Positions 1 to 11,032 of a stretch of 64,000 nt of DNA are shown here, piece by piece. The position numbers and the translations under genes were made by a program. This stretch comes from JAAYDI01 sp052034005. Its GTDB lineage: Bacteria; Planctomycetota; Planctomycetia; Pirellulales; Pirellulaceae. The notes below the pieces were generated by a model, which did no database searches, was not told where the DNA came from, and saw nothing but the letters and a program-made list of their open reading frames with translations. Positions within the stretch are counted from its first letter, which is position 1. Each line of letters opens with the position of its first letter. The stretch covers positions 1 to 64,000 of the forward strand of contig JBPOJB010000049.1 of the NCBI GenBank assembly GCA_052034005.1. Reading direction: 5' to 3'.

Positions 1-520
1 TCGTGTCGCATTTGTACCCCGTTGCCTGCGTGAGACGTGGCGAATTGACAAGGCAGGTAACGCCACCTTCGACAAGGCAGAACCGGGTGATGGCGTGGGA
101 GGTATCATCGTCGATTAGTACTTGCCAACATACCGGACAGCAAACGAACCTACGAGGACGCACCCCAATTCCCGCAACACGCCCTGTAGAGTCAGAAGCA
201 GACACTCTGGTGTCAGTTGTTGGTGCGTACCGAAAGCCGACCGGGTCCGGCGGCTCGGGCAAGGCCGAAGGCCTTGCTTCACCGTAGCCAGGGGCAAGGC
301 CCTTGGAACCCGATGCCATCGCGCTCGTTTTGGCCGAAGGCCATGTTCACCCCCAGCATGATGAATCACCACGGCAAACGATCCATCGATGCCGCCGACC
401 ATGCTCGACACGCGCCAACACGGACGCACCATGTTCGCCGGTGGAACGGTCGCCATGACGCGGAACATGACGTTCGCCATTCTCATCCATGATCACCGAA
501 TCGCGCACGGTCATTTAGAG

Positions 521-635
521 CCGTCCCGTTGGGACTCGGGTCTGGTGGGTGGACGCGACCCAGGGCTACGGCCCGGCTCGCACGGCGCGCCGGGCCGTAG
601 CCCTGGGCTGTGATAGTGCTGTCCCTTCGGGACGG
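521..635. repeat. Nested palindromic (REP/MITE-like) element
   Basis: Two nested inverted repeats are visible. The inner arms at 559-577 and 589-607 are a perfect 19-bp inverted repeat around an 11-nt loop. The outer arms at 521-535 and 621-635 match at 13 of 15 positions, and each is itself a small GTCCC-N3-GGGAC hairpin. The whole unit of about 115 bp has the architecture of a REP or BIME-type palindromic element. It lies in a gene-free region, so a terminator role for a nearby gene is less likely. Dispersed copies elsewhere in the genome are an inference. Confidence 0.6.
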
Positions 636-814
636 AAGAGACCGTCTTCGTGTCGCCGCTTGGCACGGCACAAGTCGTAGAGGGTCAGAGCAGGCGCAAA
701 GCAGGCAAGATGAGGCGTGGAACACCAACGACAAACGTTGACCGTTAGAGCGCTCTGGCTCTTTCACGTCGCCAACTTGAGTTCACGTCGATTGTAAATC
801 CCGCTCGTGGTTTC

Positions 815-915
815 ATCTTTCACCCCCCTCAGTCCCCCCTTGTACAAGGGGGGAAGATAGTGGTTTCACCTTTCACTCCCCTCGGTCCCGCCTTGCACAA
901 GGGGGGAAGATATCT
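815..915. repeat. Two copies of a C-tract/G-tract palindromic repeat
   Basis: Two adjacent copies of a unit of about 45 bp occur. Each reads as a pyrimidine lead (TTTCAC then C-rich), then a palindrome, then GGAAGATA. Copy 1 contains a perfect 20-bp palindrome at 834-853: six C, TTGTACAA, six G. Copy 2 at about 876-904 carries the same core with a few substitutions, making it imperfect. I read this as a dispersed intergenic repeat family; the function is unknown. Confidence 0.6.
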
Positions 916-931
916 GTTGCGGTTCGAACCA

Positions 932-1004
932 CTGCACTTCTCTCCCTTCTTACCTTCTGCACTCTGCACTCCTTGTTCTGCACTCTGCACTCGTCTTCTG
1001 CACT
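932..1004. repeat. CTGCACT short direct repeats
   Basis: The heptamer CTGCACT occurs six times in this pyrimidine-rich stretch. A 17-bp string is repeated exactly at 955-971 and 976-992, giving a 21-bp period. It looks like a short, unstable tandem repeat. No coding or structural role is evident. Confidence 0.6.
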
Positions 1005-1065
1005 TCTTCCTTCTCCCTTCTCCGCTCTCAGGTCGTAAATGACCACTTCGTGTCACGCCATGGGG

Positions 1066-1086
1066 GTCGTGGTTCTCCACCACGAC
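1066..1086 (-). terminator. Possible terminator hairpin after the protease gene
   Basis: Perfect 8-bp arms (1066-1073 and 1079-1086) enclose a 5-nt loop about 70 bp past the stop codon of the minus-strand protease gene. There is no clear U-tract, so an intrinsic terminator is only possible. Confidence 0.3.
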
Positions 1087-1155
1087 ACGCCCGGCATCAT
1101 ACTTGGCCGTCGACACCCGGGGCCAAAGCGGCGAGGGTCTGGAGTGTGCGGCCGT

Positions 1156-2316
1156 TCAGGTGCGGGGCGCGCGCAGCGCCGAGCGGACCGCCAGGAACTC
1201 GCCGACGTTCTCCATCGTCAGCATCCCGACCAGATTGCCGTGCCGTACGACGGGGATCGCGTGGCAGTTGCAGCCCTCCAGACGCGCGAACACGGTGTCC
1301 AGCATCTCCGCCGGGTCCGCCTGCTCGAAGTCCCGGCACATCACGGTGTCGACCGTCGCGTGCGGCCCGAGTTCCGCCATGTGCTTGAGCAGGTTCGTCT
1401 TGGTGAGCACGCCGATCACGCGGCCGCTGTCGGTCACCGGGAAATCGTGCTGGAAGCCGGCGATGATGTGGCGCGCGGCGTCGCCCAGTTGATCGTCCGG
1501 TGCGAGGGTGCGGAACTCGCTGACCATCGCCTGAACCACCGGAATCCCCTGCAGACCCGACTTCACCTGCACCATCGATGCCTCGGATGCGGCGCCCAGC
1601 CACACGAACAGCGCGATGAACACCAGGAACGGATTGGTCTGAATGCCGAACAGGCCCACGAACGCGATCAGCACCGCCATGATCTTGCCGATTGTCGCGG
1701 CGATCTGCGTGGCTCGCACATAGTCCATGTTCATGGCCAGAATGGCCCGCAGCACGCGGCCGCCGTCCATCGGAAACGCCGGCAGCAGATTGAACACGAC
1801 CAGCAGCACATTGACCACCAGCATCGGGGCCAGAAAGTGCATCAGCGGGCCGTAACTCAGGTTCGCCAACTGCGGCTGGTGCTCGCCCACGATGTTCAGC
1901 TCGTGCAGGCCGGTCAGCGCGTGGCCCGTCACCTGCGTGATCCCCAGCAGGACCACCATGATCAACAGGCACAAGGCGGCCAGCAGGACGTTGACGGCCG
2001 GGCCGGCCAACGCCACCACCAGCTCCTGGCGCGGGTCCTCCGGCATGCGCTCCAGACGCGCCACGCCGCCAATGGGCAGCAGCGTGATGTCCCGGGTCGG
2101 AATGCCATAGCGCCGAGCGGCCAGCGCATGGCCCAGCTCATGCAGGACGACCACGCCGAACACCGCACAGACCATCAGGATGCCGGACAGGGCATCGGCC
2201 AGTCTGCCGCCCTGCAGCACGGGGCCCAGGCCGATCCAGCCTAACAGGATCAGGAATGTCCAGTGGAGATAGATGCCAATGCCGGAAATCGTGCCGATTC
2301 GCCAGGATCCGCCCAT
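1156..2316 (-). CDS. Site-2 protease family membrane metalloprotease with CBS domains
   Basis: A 386-residue polytopic zinc protease of the M50 (site-2 protease) family, expected to cleave membrane-spanning substrates inside the bilayer. The HExxH motif (H59, E60, H63) lies in a transmembrane segment. The second metal-binding motif, PMDGGR with D184, follows near the fourth segment. About six membrane segments occupy residues 1-235, and two CBS domains (about 250-380) fill the C-terminus, which fits the Rip/SpoIVFB-like subclass with a nucleotide-sensing tail. It is the last gene of a minus-strand run, 108 bp after the CstA gene. The substrate is unknown; regulated proteolysis of an anti-sigma factor is a family-level possibility. 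Confidence 0.9.
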   Translation of the reverse strand: MGGSWRIGTISGIGIYLHWTFLILLGWIGLGPVLQGGRLADALSGILMVCAVFGVVVLHELGHALAARRYGIPTRDITLLPIGGVARLERMPEDPRQELVVALAGPAVNVLLAALCLLIMVVLLGITQVTGHALTGLHELNIVGEHQPQLANLSYGPLMHFLAPMLVVNVLLVVFNLLPAFPMDGGRVLRAILAMNMDYVRATQIAATIGKIMAVLIAFVGLFGIQTNPFLVFIALFVWLGAASEASMVQVKSGLQGIPVVQAMVSEFRTLAPDDQLGDAARHIIAGFQHDFPVTDSGRVIGVLTKTNLLKHMAELGPHATVDTVMCRDFEQADPAEMLDTVFARLEGCNCHAIPVVRHGNLVGMLTMENVGEFLAVRSALRAPRT

Positions 2317-2424
2317 GGTCGCCGTGCCACACCGTGCCGATTGTGTTGGTTTCGAAAGACCCGAACCGCTCCTTGAGTGTACGTCAACAGGGGCGAGAAG
2401 TCACGCTCGCACCCCCGGAGTTGT

Positions 2425-4053
2425 TCATGCCGCAGGCGACAGGAGCGTCCGCGCAGACTCGATGATCAGCAGGATGGCCAGCAGCAGCAACACGATGGCG
2501 ATCACGCCGATCAGAGTCAGCTTATACTGCAGCACTAACAGCACCAGCGCGACGAGCGTGACGATCGTCATGAACGCCAGGGGCAGGACCAGGAAACCGA
2601 TGGGTTTGCCCAGCTTCCGCACCCAGACGGCCAGCACCAGCAGCGTCAGGCCGGCCAGCAACTGGTTCGTGGCGCCGAACACCGGCCAGACCGCCTTCCA
2701 GGCCGGAATCGGCCGTCCCTGGCCGTCCTTGAGCTCCATCATGGCAAACACCAGCGGCAGCGCCAACGTGCAGAGTGTGGCCGCATACCGCGACCAGCCG
2801 CGACGGAGCTGGAAGAACTCCTCGAAAATATACCGGCCCAACCGGGTGGCCGTGTCCAGCGTTGTCAGGATGAATGTGGACAGCGCGAGCAGGCCGAACG
2901 AATAACCGATCTGGCCGGGGAGGTGCAATGCCTCGGCAAAACGGCGCACCCCGTTGGCGTAGACGATCGTCGGCTGCTGCGTGTGCAAGGACGGGCTGTC
3001 GGCCACCATCATCACGGTCGCCAACGCGATGATCGCCACCAGGCCCTCCACGAGCATCGCACCATAACCGACCGTCCGGGCGTGGCTCTCTTTGTCGATC
3101 TGCTTGGACGACGTACCGGAGGCCACCAGCGAGTGGAACCCGGAGCACGCCCCGCAGGCGACCGTAATGAACAGGATGGGAAACAGCGGCCCGACGCCTT
3201 CCGCGTTCCACGTGATGAACGCGGGGAACTGCATTGTAAACCCCCCCAGCAGGATCCCGATCAGGCCGGCCAGGACCGAGGCGTACAGCAGGTACGACGA
3301 CAGATAGTCGCGCGGCTGCAGCAAGATCCAGACGGGCGTCACCGACGCCACGAGACAGTAGATGATCAGGATGATGGACCAGCACCTGATGGGTGTGCAC
3401 CCCGCGAGACGGCTCACCGACTCCAGGGAAATCGGCCAAAGCTGGCCGAGCCAGACCCCGAGGAGCACGAGCGGCACGAACACCAGGGATGCCCACACGA
3501 CAGGCACCCGCAACCGGTACACGCTGTACCCGAACGCCAGCGCCAGGCAGACGAACAGCCACGACGACGTGGCCACCCCGCCGTCCTCGACAAACGTGGT
3601 CGCCGTGAGGTCCGTGAACACCGTGAGCACGTAAACCAGCGCCAGCCACATGAACAGCATGAGCAGGCGATGGGCCAACGGGGACAACGACTCGCGCGCG
3701 ATGTCCGCGATCGAGCGGGCCCGGTTGCGCACGGAGGCAATCAGGGCGGAGAAGTCGTGGACTCCCCCGATGAAGACGGCCCCGAGCAGCACCCAGGCCA
3801 GCGGGAACGCCCAGCCGAACGCCAGCGCGGCGACGATCGGTCCAACGATCGGTCCCGCGCCGGCGATCGACGAGAAATGGTGCCCGAACAGAACCGCCGG
3901 ATGGGCCGGCACGCGGTCGACGCCGTCGTAGTCCGTGTGGCTGGGCGTCGGCCGCTTGTCATTAACCTCGAAACGCCGTTCGAGAAACCGGCCATAGGTG
4001 AAAAACGCCACGGCAAACGCGATGCCACACGCCACGAACAGGATGGCCAGCAT
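2425..4053 (-). CDS. cstA: Carbon starvation protein CstA-family carrier
   Basis: A 542-residue inner-membrane protein with many hydrophobic segments. It shows the CstA hallmarks: an N-terminal helix, then HPAVLFGHHFSSIAGAGPIVGP at about 52-74, and a later stretch beginning FHSLVASGTSSKQ. Characterised members (CstA, BtsT) take up peptides or pyruvate. At 542 residues this is the shorter class, compared with about 700 in E. coli. It starts 21 bp after the pyrophosphatase gene and is probably co-transcribed with it. Family assignment is firm; the substrate is not determinable here. Confidence 0.93.
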   Translation of the reverse strand: MLAILFVACGIAFAVAFFTYGRFLERRFEVNDKRPTPSHTDYDGVDRVPAHPAVLFGHHFSSIAGAGPIVGPIVAALAFGWAFPLAWVLLGAVFIGGVHDFSALIASVRNRARSIADIARESLSPLAHRLLMLFMWLALVYVLTVFTDLTATTFVEDGGVATSSWLFVCLALAFGYSVYRLRVPVVWASLVFVPLVLLGVWLGQLWPISLESVSRLAGCTPIRCWSIILIIYCLVASVTPVWILLQPRDYLSSYLLYASVLAGLIGILLGGFTMQFPAFITWNAEGVGPLFPILFITVACGACSGFHSLVASGTSSKQIDKESHARTVGYGAMLVEGLVAIIALATVMMVADSPSLHTQQPTIVYANGVRRFAEALHLPGQIGYSFGLLALSTFILTTLDTATRLGRYIFEEFFQLRRGWSRYAATLCTLALPLVFAMMELKDGQGRPIPAWKAVWPVFGATNQLLAGLTLLVLAVWVRKLGKPIGFLVLPLAFMTIVTLVALVLLVLQYKLTLIGVIAIVLLLLAILLIIESARTLLSPAA

Positions 4054-4074
4054 GGTTCTGTACCCGCGCGATTA

Positions 4075-6648
<2,574 letters not shown>

Positions 6649-6873
6649 GTTCACCTCAACGCTTCGGGGAAGGAATGGAAGGCACTATTGTTGCAGAATC
6701 CGCGCAAACGCGGTACTCCCCATCGGCAAGTGGGGCAATGCCAGAGCCTGTTTAACGGGGCCTGCCCACTCCGTCAAGGGACCGCGCCCCCGCCCCGCCC
6801 GACGGCTGCCCCTCCCCGGACCCGGACACCGGCCGAGTGCTCGGTTTCACCCCACCAGGGCGCCGGGCGGCCC

Positions 6874-7527
6874 TCAAGGCTGGTCCACCGGCGCGCGGCG
6901 GAGCCGGGACCGCACGAGTTCCCAGACGATCGGCAGCACCGAAATCACGACAATGGCCGCGATCACAAGCGGGAAATTCTCTTGCACCACCGGCAACTCG
7001 CCGAACCAGTACCCAACAAACAGGAACAGCCAGACCCAGACCACGCCGCCCACCACGTTGTACATGATGAACCGGGAGTAATTCATGGCTCCTATGCCGG
7101 CCACAAAGGGGGCGAAGGTCCGAATGATCGGGATGAAGCGGGCCAGCAGGATCGTCTTGCCCCCGTGGCGCTCGTAGAACTCGTGAGTCCGCTGCAAGTG
7201 CCGCTGGTTCAAGAACCGGTACTTGCCGCTGAACGCGCGCGGACCGATCGCGGCCCCGATCCAGTAGTTGACCGTGTCGCCCACGATCGCCGCGCCGGTC
7301 AACAGCACACACAGGATGCCCACATCCAGCGCGCCGCGCGCGGCGAAGACGCCGGCCGCGAACAACAGCGAATCCCCGGGCAGAAACGGTGTGACCACCA
7401 GCCCCGTCTCGCAGAAAATGATGACCAGGAGGATGCCGTACGTCCACGCGCCGTAATCCTGGATGATGTCGCCCAGGTGGCGGTCCAGATGGAGAAACAG
7501 ATCCAGGATTGTCTGCAGCAGTTCCAC
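6874..7527 (-). CDS. DedA family (VTT domain) membrane protein
   Basis: A 217-residue DedA/SNARE-associated family inner-membrane protein. It carries the family core: a helix with FCETG followed by FLPGDSLLFAAG, then GDTVNYWIG, and a basic FIPIIRTFAPFVAG segment. DedA proteins help maintain membrane homeostasis, and some act as undecaprenyl-phosphate or phospholipid flippases. I took the GTG at 7527 as start because it gives the normal family N-terminus and sits 10 bp after the antiporter stop codon; a longer frame would run into that gene. It is probably co-transcribed with nhaD. The exact substrate is unknown. Confidence 0.88.
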   Translation of the reverse strand: MELLQTILDLFLHLDRHLGDIIQDYGAWTYGILLVIIFCETGLVVTPFLPGDSLLFAAGVFAARGALDVGILCVLLTGAAIVGDTVNYWIGAAIGPRAFSGKYRFLNQRHLQRTHEFYERHGGKTILLARFIPIIRTFAPFVAGIGAMNYSRFIMYNVVGGVVWVWLFLFVGYWFGELPVVQENFPLVIAAIVVISVLPIVWELVRSRLRRAPVDQP

Positions 7528-7537
7528 CGACCGGTCT

Positions 7538-9118
7538 CTAAATGAACAGGAACGTGGCCAGCACGAATAGGGGGACCAGGATACAGATACTATAGGCCAT
7601 GTAACCGAAGAAGCTGGGCATCCTGACTCCCGCGCCTTCCGCAATCGTTTTAACCATGAAATTCGGACCGTTCCCGATGTAGGTGTTCGCCCCCATGAAC
7701 ACCGACGCCAAGCTGATGGCGATCAGATAGGGCAGGTAGACCCCTGTGGCGGCCACCACCGGCGCCAGGCCGCCGCCGGCCGTGACCGACCTGGCCGTCT
7801 CGAAGAAGACGACGTAAGTCGGCGCGTTGTCCAGAAACGACGACAGCGTGCCCGTGGCCCAGAAGAACTGCCACGGCTCGGTCAAGCCCAGCCGGGGCCC
7901 ATGGATCTGGAGGATCTGCAGCGGCGGCTGCATGCAGATGAAGATGCCGGAGAACAAGGCCGCCACCTCGGTGATGGCGCCGAAGTTGAAATGATTAGCG
8001 CGCCGCACCGCCGGAGAGCCCGCCGCCAGCGAGACGGCGACCAACGTCAGCTGCACGATCTCACGCAGGAACATCCACGGATGCCATGTCGTGCCGAGTA
8101 CGGCCTTGGTCGGATCCAGGATCCCGACCGCCGCCACGACGCCCAGCAGCAGCCAGGCATTGGGCCAGAGCCCTGTGATCCGCAAGGGACGCACCAGGGC
8201 TTCATCCCGCCGGATGTCGACCTCCGCCTCCCGGGGATAGCACACATAGTGATCCCACACGAAGTAGATCCCCAGCAGCACGGCATTGATGAACAGCCAG
8301 GGCAGCCATAACCCGAGCGTCCACAGGAATGGCACGCCCAGCAGATAACCGAGAAACAGCGGCGGGTCGCCCGTTGGCAGCAGGCAGCCGCCGCAATTGC
8401 AGACGATGAAGATGAAGAAGATCACCGTGTGCTTGACGTGTTTGCGCTGGGCATTGGTCTCCAGCAGCGGCCGGATCAGCAACATGGCCGCACCGGTCGT
8501 GCCGATCACGCTCGCCAGCAACCCGCCAATGGCCAGAAACGCGGTGTTGGTCAGGCTGCGGGCCTTCAAGTCACCCTCGAGTCGAATGCCGCCGCTGATC
8601 GTGTACAGGCTGAACAGCAGCACGATGAACGGCACGAACTCCGCCAACATGGCGTTGGCCAACACGGTCCCGGCCAAGGCCACGTTGAGGCCGTGCGGGT
8701 TCGGCAGGACGAAATGATGGGCAGGGAAGTGGCCGGCGATCCGCCATTCGTGGAAGACCAGGTAATAGGCCAGCGTCACGGCCGACAGCGCGGCCGCCAC
8801 GTAGAACTTGTGAAGATTGTGCTCCCACCAGTGCGCCATCCGCGGCACCAGCGGAAACACGGCGATCGCACCCAGCAGCAACACGAACGGCAGAGTCGTC
8901 CCGATCGGCGGCGGCTGCAGCGCCGGCTCCGACTCCGCGTGCGAAGCCGCCGTCGCCGCATGGCCCTCCGCCGAGTGCGCGCGGTGCGCCAGGACTGCCT
9001 CCGTCGCCCGCTGAGGCCACCGACCGGCCAGAAGCGTGGCCAGGTACGCGACCACGACGACACCAATGGCCACCAAGGCCAGTCGATGGGGCCGCCCGGC
9101 TGACGAACCATGGTTCAT
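7538..9118 (-). CDS. nhaD: NhaD-type sodium:proton antiporter
   Basis: A 526-residue protein of the ion transporter superfamily, closest in appearance to NhaD Na+/H+ antiporters. It has about 12 membrane segments after a His/Ala-rich N-terminal extension (residues 30-70). Typical features are TGAAMLLIRPLLETN, NCGGCLLPTGDPPLFLGYL and an SSFLDNAPTYVVFFE motif, which includes the conserved acidic and asparagine residues of the core. The start at 9118 has AAAGGA 9 nt upstream, better than the longer frame. DedA follows after 10 bp. With the pyrophosphatase and CstA it forms an ion-energetics neighbourhood. Confidence 0.88.
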   Translation of the reverse strand: MNHGSSAGRPHRLALVAIGVVVVAYLATLLAGRWPQRATEAVLAHRAHSAEGHAATAASHAESEPALQPPPIGTTLPFVLLLGAIAVFPLVPRMAHWWEHNLHKFYVAAALSAVTLAYYLVFHEWRIAGHFPAHHFVLPNPHGLNVALAGTVLANAMLAEFVPFIVLLFSLYTISGGIRLEGDLKARSLTNTAFLAIGGLLASVIGTTGAAMLLIRPLLETNAQRKHVKHTVIFFIFIVCNCGGCLLPTGDPPLFLGYLLGVPFLWTLGLWLPWLFINAVLLGIYFVWDHYVCYPREAEVDIRRDEALVRPLRITGLWPNAWLLLGVVAAVGILDPTKAVLGTTWHPWMFLREIVQLTLVAVSLAAGSPAVRRANHFNFGAITEVAALFSGIFICMQPPLQILQIHGPRLGLTEPWQFFWATGTLSSFLDNAPTYVVFFETARSVTAGGGLAPVVAATGVYLPYLIAISLASVFMGANTYIGNGPNFMVKTIAEGAGVRMPSFFGYMAYSICILVPLFVLATFLFI

Positions 9119-9299
9119 GGCGTGCAATCCTTTCGCCCAGGGCGCGGGGGGAGCCGACTGACGACCCAAGGCCGTCACAAAGCCCCCTATTGTCCATCGG
9201 CCACCGCCGGGTTAGGAAGGGGGGGTGCGGACGGCCGGCGGGAAGTTCGCGCACACGCCGCTCGAATCGCTCGCCCGCCATGCCGCGGTTGGCCGGCCG

Positions 9300-10832
9300 C
9301 TAGGCGATCGCGTCCCACGTCAGGCCGATTTTCCGCACGGCATAGCCGACTTCCCGCAGGTAGTCGCCGTAGACGATCATCCAGTGCGAATCGCGGGCCT
9401 CGCGGATCAGACGCCGCCAGTCGCCCTGGATCTCGACGTCCTGCTGGGTGCGGCAGATGGCCAACTGCGGGTTGTCCCGCACGACGGCCTGGATGCCGAC
9501 CCAGCGCCCGGTCGAGTACTCGGGGCTGATGGCCGTGAGCAGTTGGCCGACCGGCATCTCCACTTTCGGTGCGGCCCCGAAGTCGGACTCGTAGTGCGTC
9601 ATGATGCGGACCGGCTCGTATCGCTTCCCGTCCATCCGTCGCGGCGCCGTGCAATGCGCGCAGGTGACCATCCGCTGGTGCGGAAATGTCGAGTTGTGCA
9701 TGACCACCGGCTTGCCCGAGATGTAGTGCAGCAGGATGCCCGGCGGCACGACGACGAAATCCGATTCGCAGTAGGCCTGGAACCCCTCGTCATTGAGCCA
9801 GCTCAAGGGCATGCAGGCCGTCGTGTCGGACGCCGACAGGATCGTTCCCATGCACTGGTTGATCGTGATGGCCGGCGCCTGGTGTTCGGCCAGCCACTGG
9901 CGCAGCACGACGTAGAGCGCGAAAGCGCGCTCGACAAACGCCCGATCGGTTTCCAGCTTTGTGTTCGGCAGGCTCAAGTACCGCTCGGTCCACGCGGCGC
10001 ATTGCCGCCGCAGGTTGCTGTCGGCGGCGACGGCCTGGAGTCGGGCGGCGAGATCTTCATAGCTGACTTCGACGATGTCGAACTTGTACCGCTGCCGCGC
10101 CGCGTCGGGCGCTGCCGGGTCCCACTTGCCGGCCGGTCCGCCCAGTGCCACGACGCGTTGGCCCAGGAAGTTGTTGAGCCCGTACAAGGCGCGCAGACGC
10201 CACAACACCTCGTCGTAGTCGTCCACCACGACGTCGTCCAACGTCACACCGCCGTGGTGATCGGCGTGGTTCTGCCGCGCCCACTCGGCCGAGGGGACCT
10301 GGAAATGCCTCACTCCCAGGCACTCGTAGCCGTAGTAGGTGGGGCCCGACTTGTGGCGCACAAACACCACGGTATCGCGGCGCGGATCGGCGGCGCAGCA
10401 CGGTTGGAACAGGGCGGCGTTGGAGGCCGCGTAGAGCAGCACGGCATCGAACGGGCCCTGTTGCACCTGGGCCGCCTGTTCGAGCGTGGTGACCTTGGCC
10501 AGCGGCAGCATCTGCAGCGGGAAGTCGGCTCTGGCGCACAGCGCTGTCAACTCGCCGCCGATCCGCTGCATTTCCTCAGCGGCCGCCGGCTCGTTGACGA
10601 TCTCGCTCCACGAGCGCCAGGAGGTCTTCGCCTGCGGCGCATACACTGCGTGAGCCAGGATCGGTTGCACGCGCAACGGTCGCCCGGTGACGCGCAGCGG
10701 CCGATCCGGATCCCACGGCTCGATCTCCGGCACGCCGGCGGCGGCCGCCGCGGGAACGCCGAGTATGCTCCCGGCCAGCCCGGCGGTCGTCACGGCGTGA
10801 AACGTTCGACGGCTCATGCAGTGCTCACACAT
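9300..10832 (-). CDS. Tat-exported L-fucose/L-arabinose isomerase-like protein
   Basis: A 510-residue exported protein of uncertain activity. The N-terminus reads CEHCMSRRTF followed by a hydrophobic stretch ending in a run of alanines, a twin-arginine signal. The C-terminal half resembles the L-fucose/L-arabinose isomerase fold, with the CESDF segment, LLHYISGKPVV, and AHCTAP followed by a late H-Y-E-S segment. GGAGGA lies 8 nt before the ATG at 10832. It is divergent from another exported isomerase-like gene. Cytoplasmic isomerases are the characterised members, so an exported sugar-isomerase function is inference; a binding or non-catalytic role is equally possible. Confidence 0.6.
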   Translation of the reverse strand: MCEHCMSRRTFHAVTTAGLAGSILGVPAAAAAGVPEIEPWDPDRPLRVTGRPLRVQPILAHAVYAPQAKTSWRSWSEIVNEPAAAEEMQRIGGELTALCARADFPLQMLPLAKVTTLEQAAQVQQGPFDAVLLYAASNAALFQPCCAADPRRDTVVFVRHKSGPTYYGYECLGVRHFQVPSAEWARQNHADHHGGVTLDDVVVDDYDEVLWRLRALYGLNNFLGQRVVALGGPAGKWDPAAPDAARQRYKFDIVEVSYEDLAARLQAVAADSNLRRQCAAWTERYLSLPNTKLETDRAFVERAFALYVVLRQWLAEHQAPAITINQCMGTILSASDTTACMPLSWLNDEGFQAYCESDFVVVPPGILLHYISGKPVVMHNSTFPHQRMVTCAHCTAPRRMDGKRYEPVRIMTHYESDFGAAPKVEMPVGQLLTAISPEYSTGRWVGIQAVVRDNPQLAICRTQQDVEIQGDWRRLIREARDSHWMIVYGDYLREVGYAVRKIGLTWDAIA

Positions 10833-10951
10833 GTGTCACATCCTCCACAGATTCCACGAAATGTCCTCTGGCCATTGTCACCCGGCTCGCATCGCGCTGC
10901 AAGTGATCGGCGCGCGCGGCGCCTCGACTCGTACGGCGTGGACTCGACGGC

Positions 10952-10957
10952 TATAAT
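10952..10957 (+). promoter_or_regulatory. Candidate -10 box upstream of the exported TIM-barrel gene
   Basis: A perfect TATAAT lies 75 bp before the start codon in the 200-bp divergent intergenic region. No good -35 hexamer sits at the expected distance, so this rests on the -10 alone. Confidence 0.4.
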
Positions 10958-11032
10958 AGTGACCACAGGTCGCAATGGCGCGGAGACGGGCACCAGAGCT
11001 GGTTGGCGGCCTCGCCGCGGGAGGAATGCATC

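Larger units (their letters stand above)
1..1155. other. Gene-free left end
   Basis: No convincing gene is visible in this stretch of more than 1.1 kb. The short open frames on both strands are low-complexity, lack a credible ribosome binding site and resemble no family I know. It holds several inverted and direct repeats, listed separately, and a small perfect hairpin at 259-277 (8-bp arms, 3-nt loop). The pyrimidine-rich stretch at about 930-1030 sits downstream of the minus-strand protease gene. It may be a repeat-accumulating spacer or decayed sequence. Confidence 0.6.

Noticed and set aside
1..520. Small open frames at the left edge
   Set aside because: No recognisable domains, no ribosome binding sites and conflicting frames on both strands.
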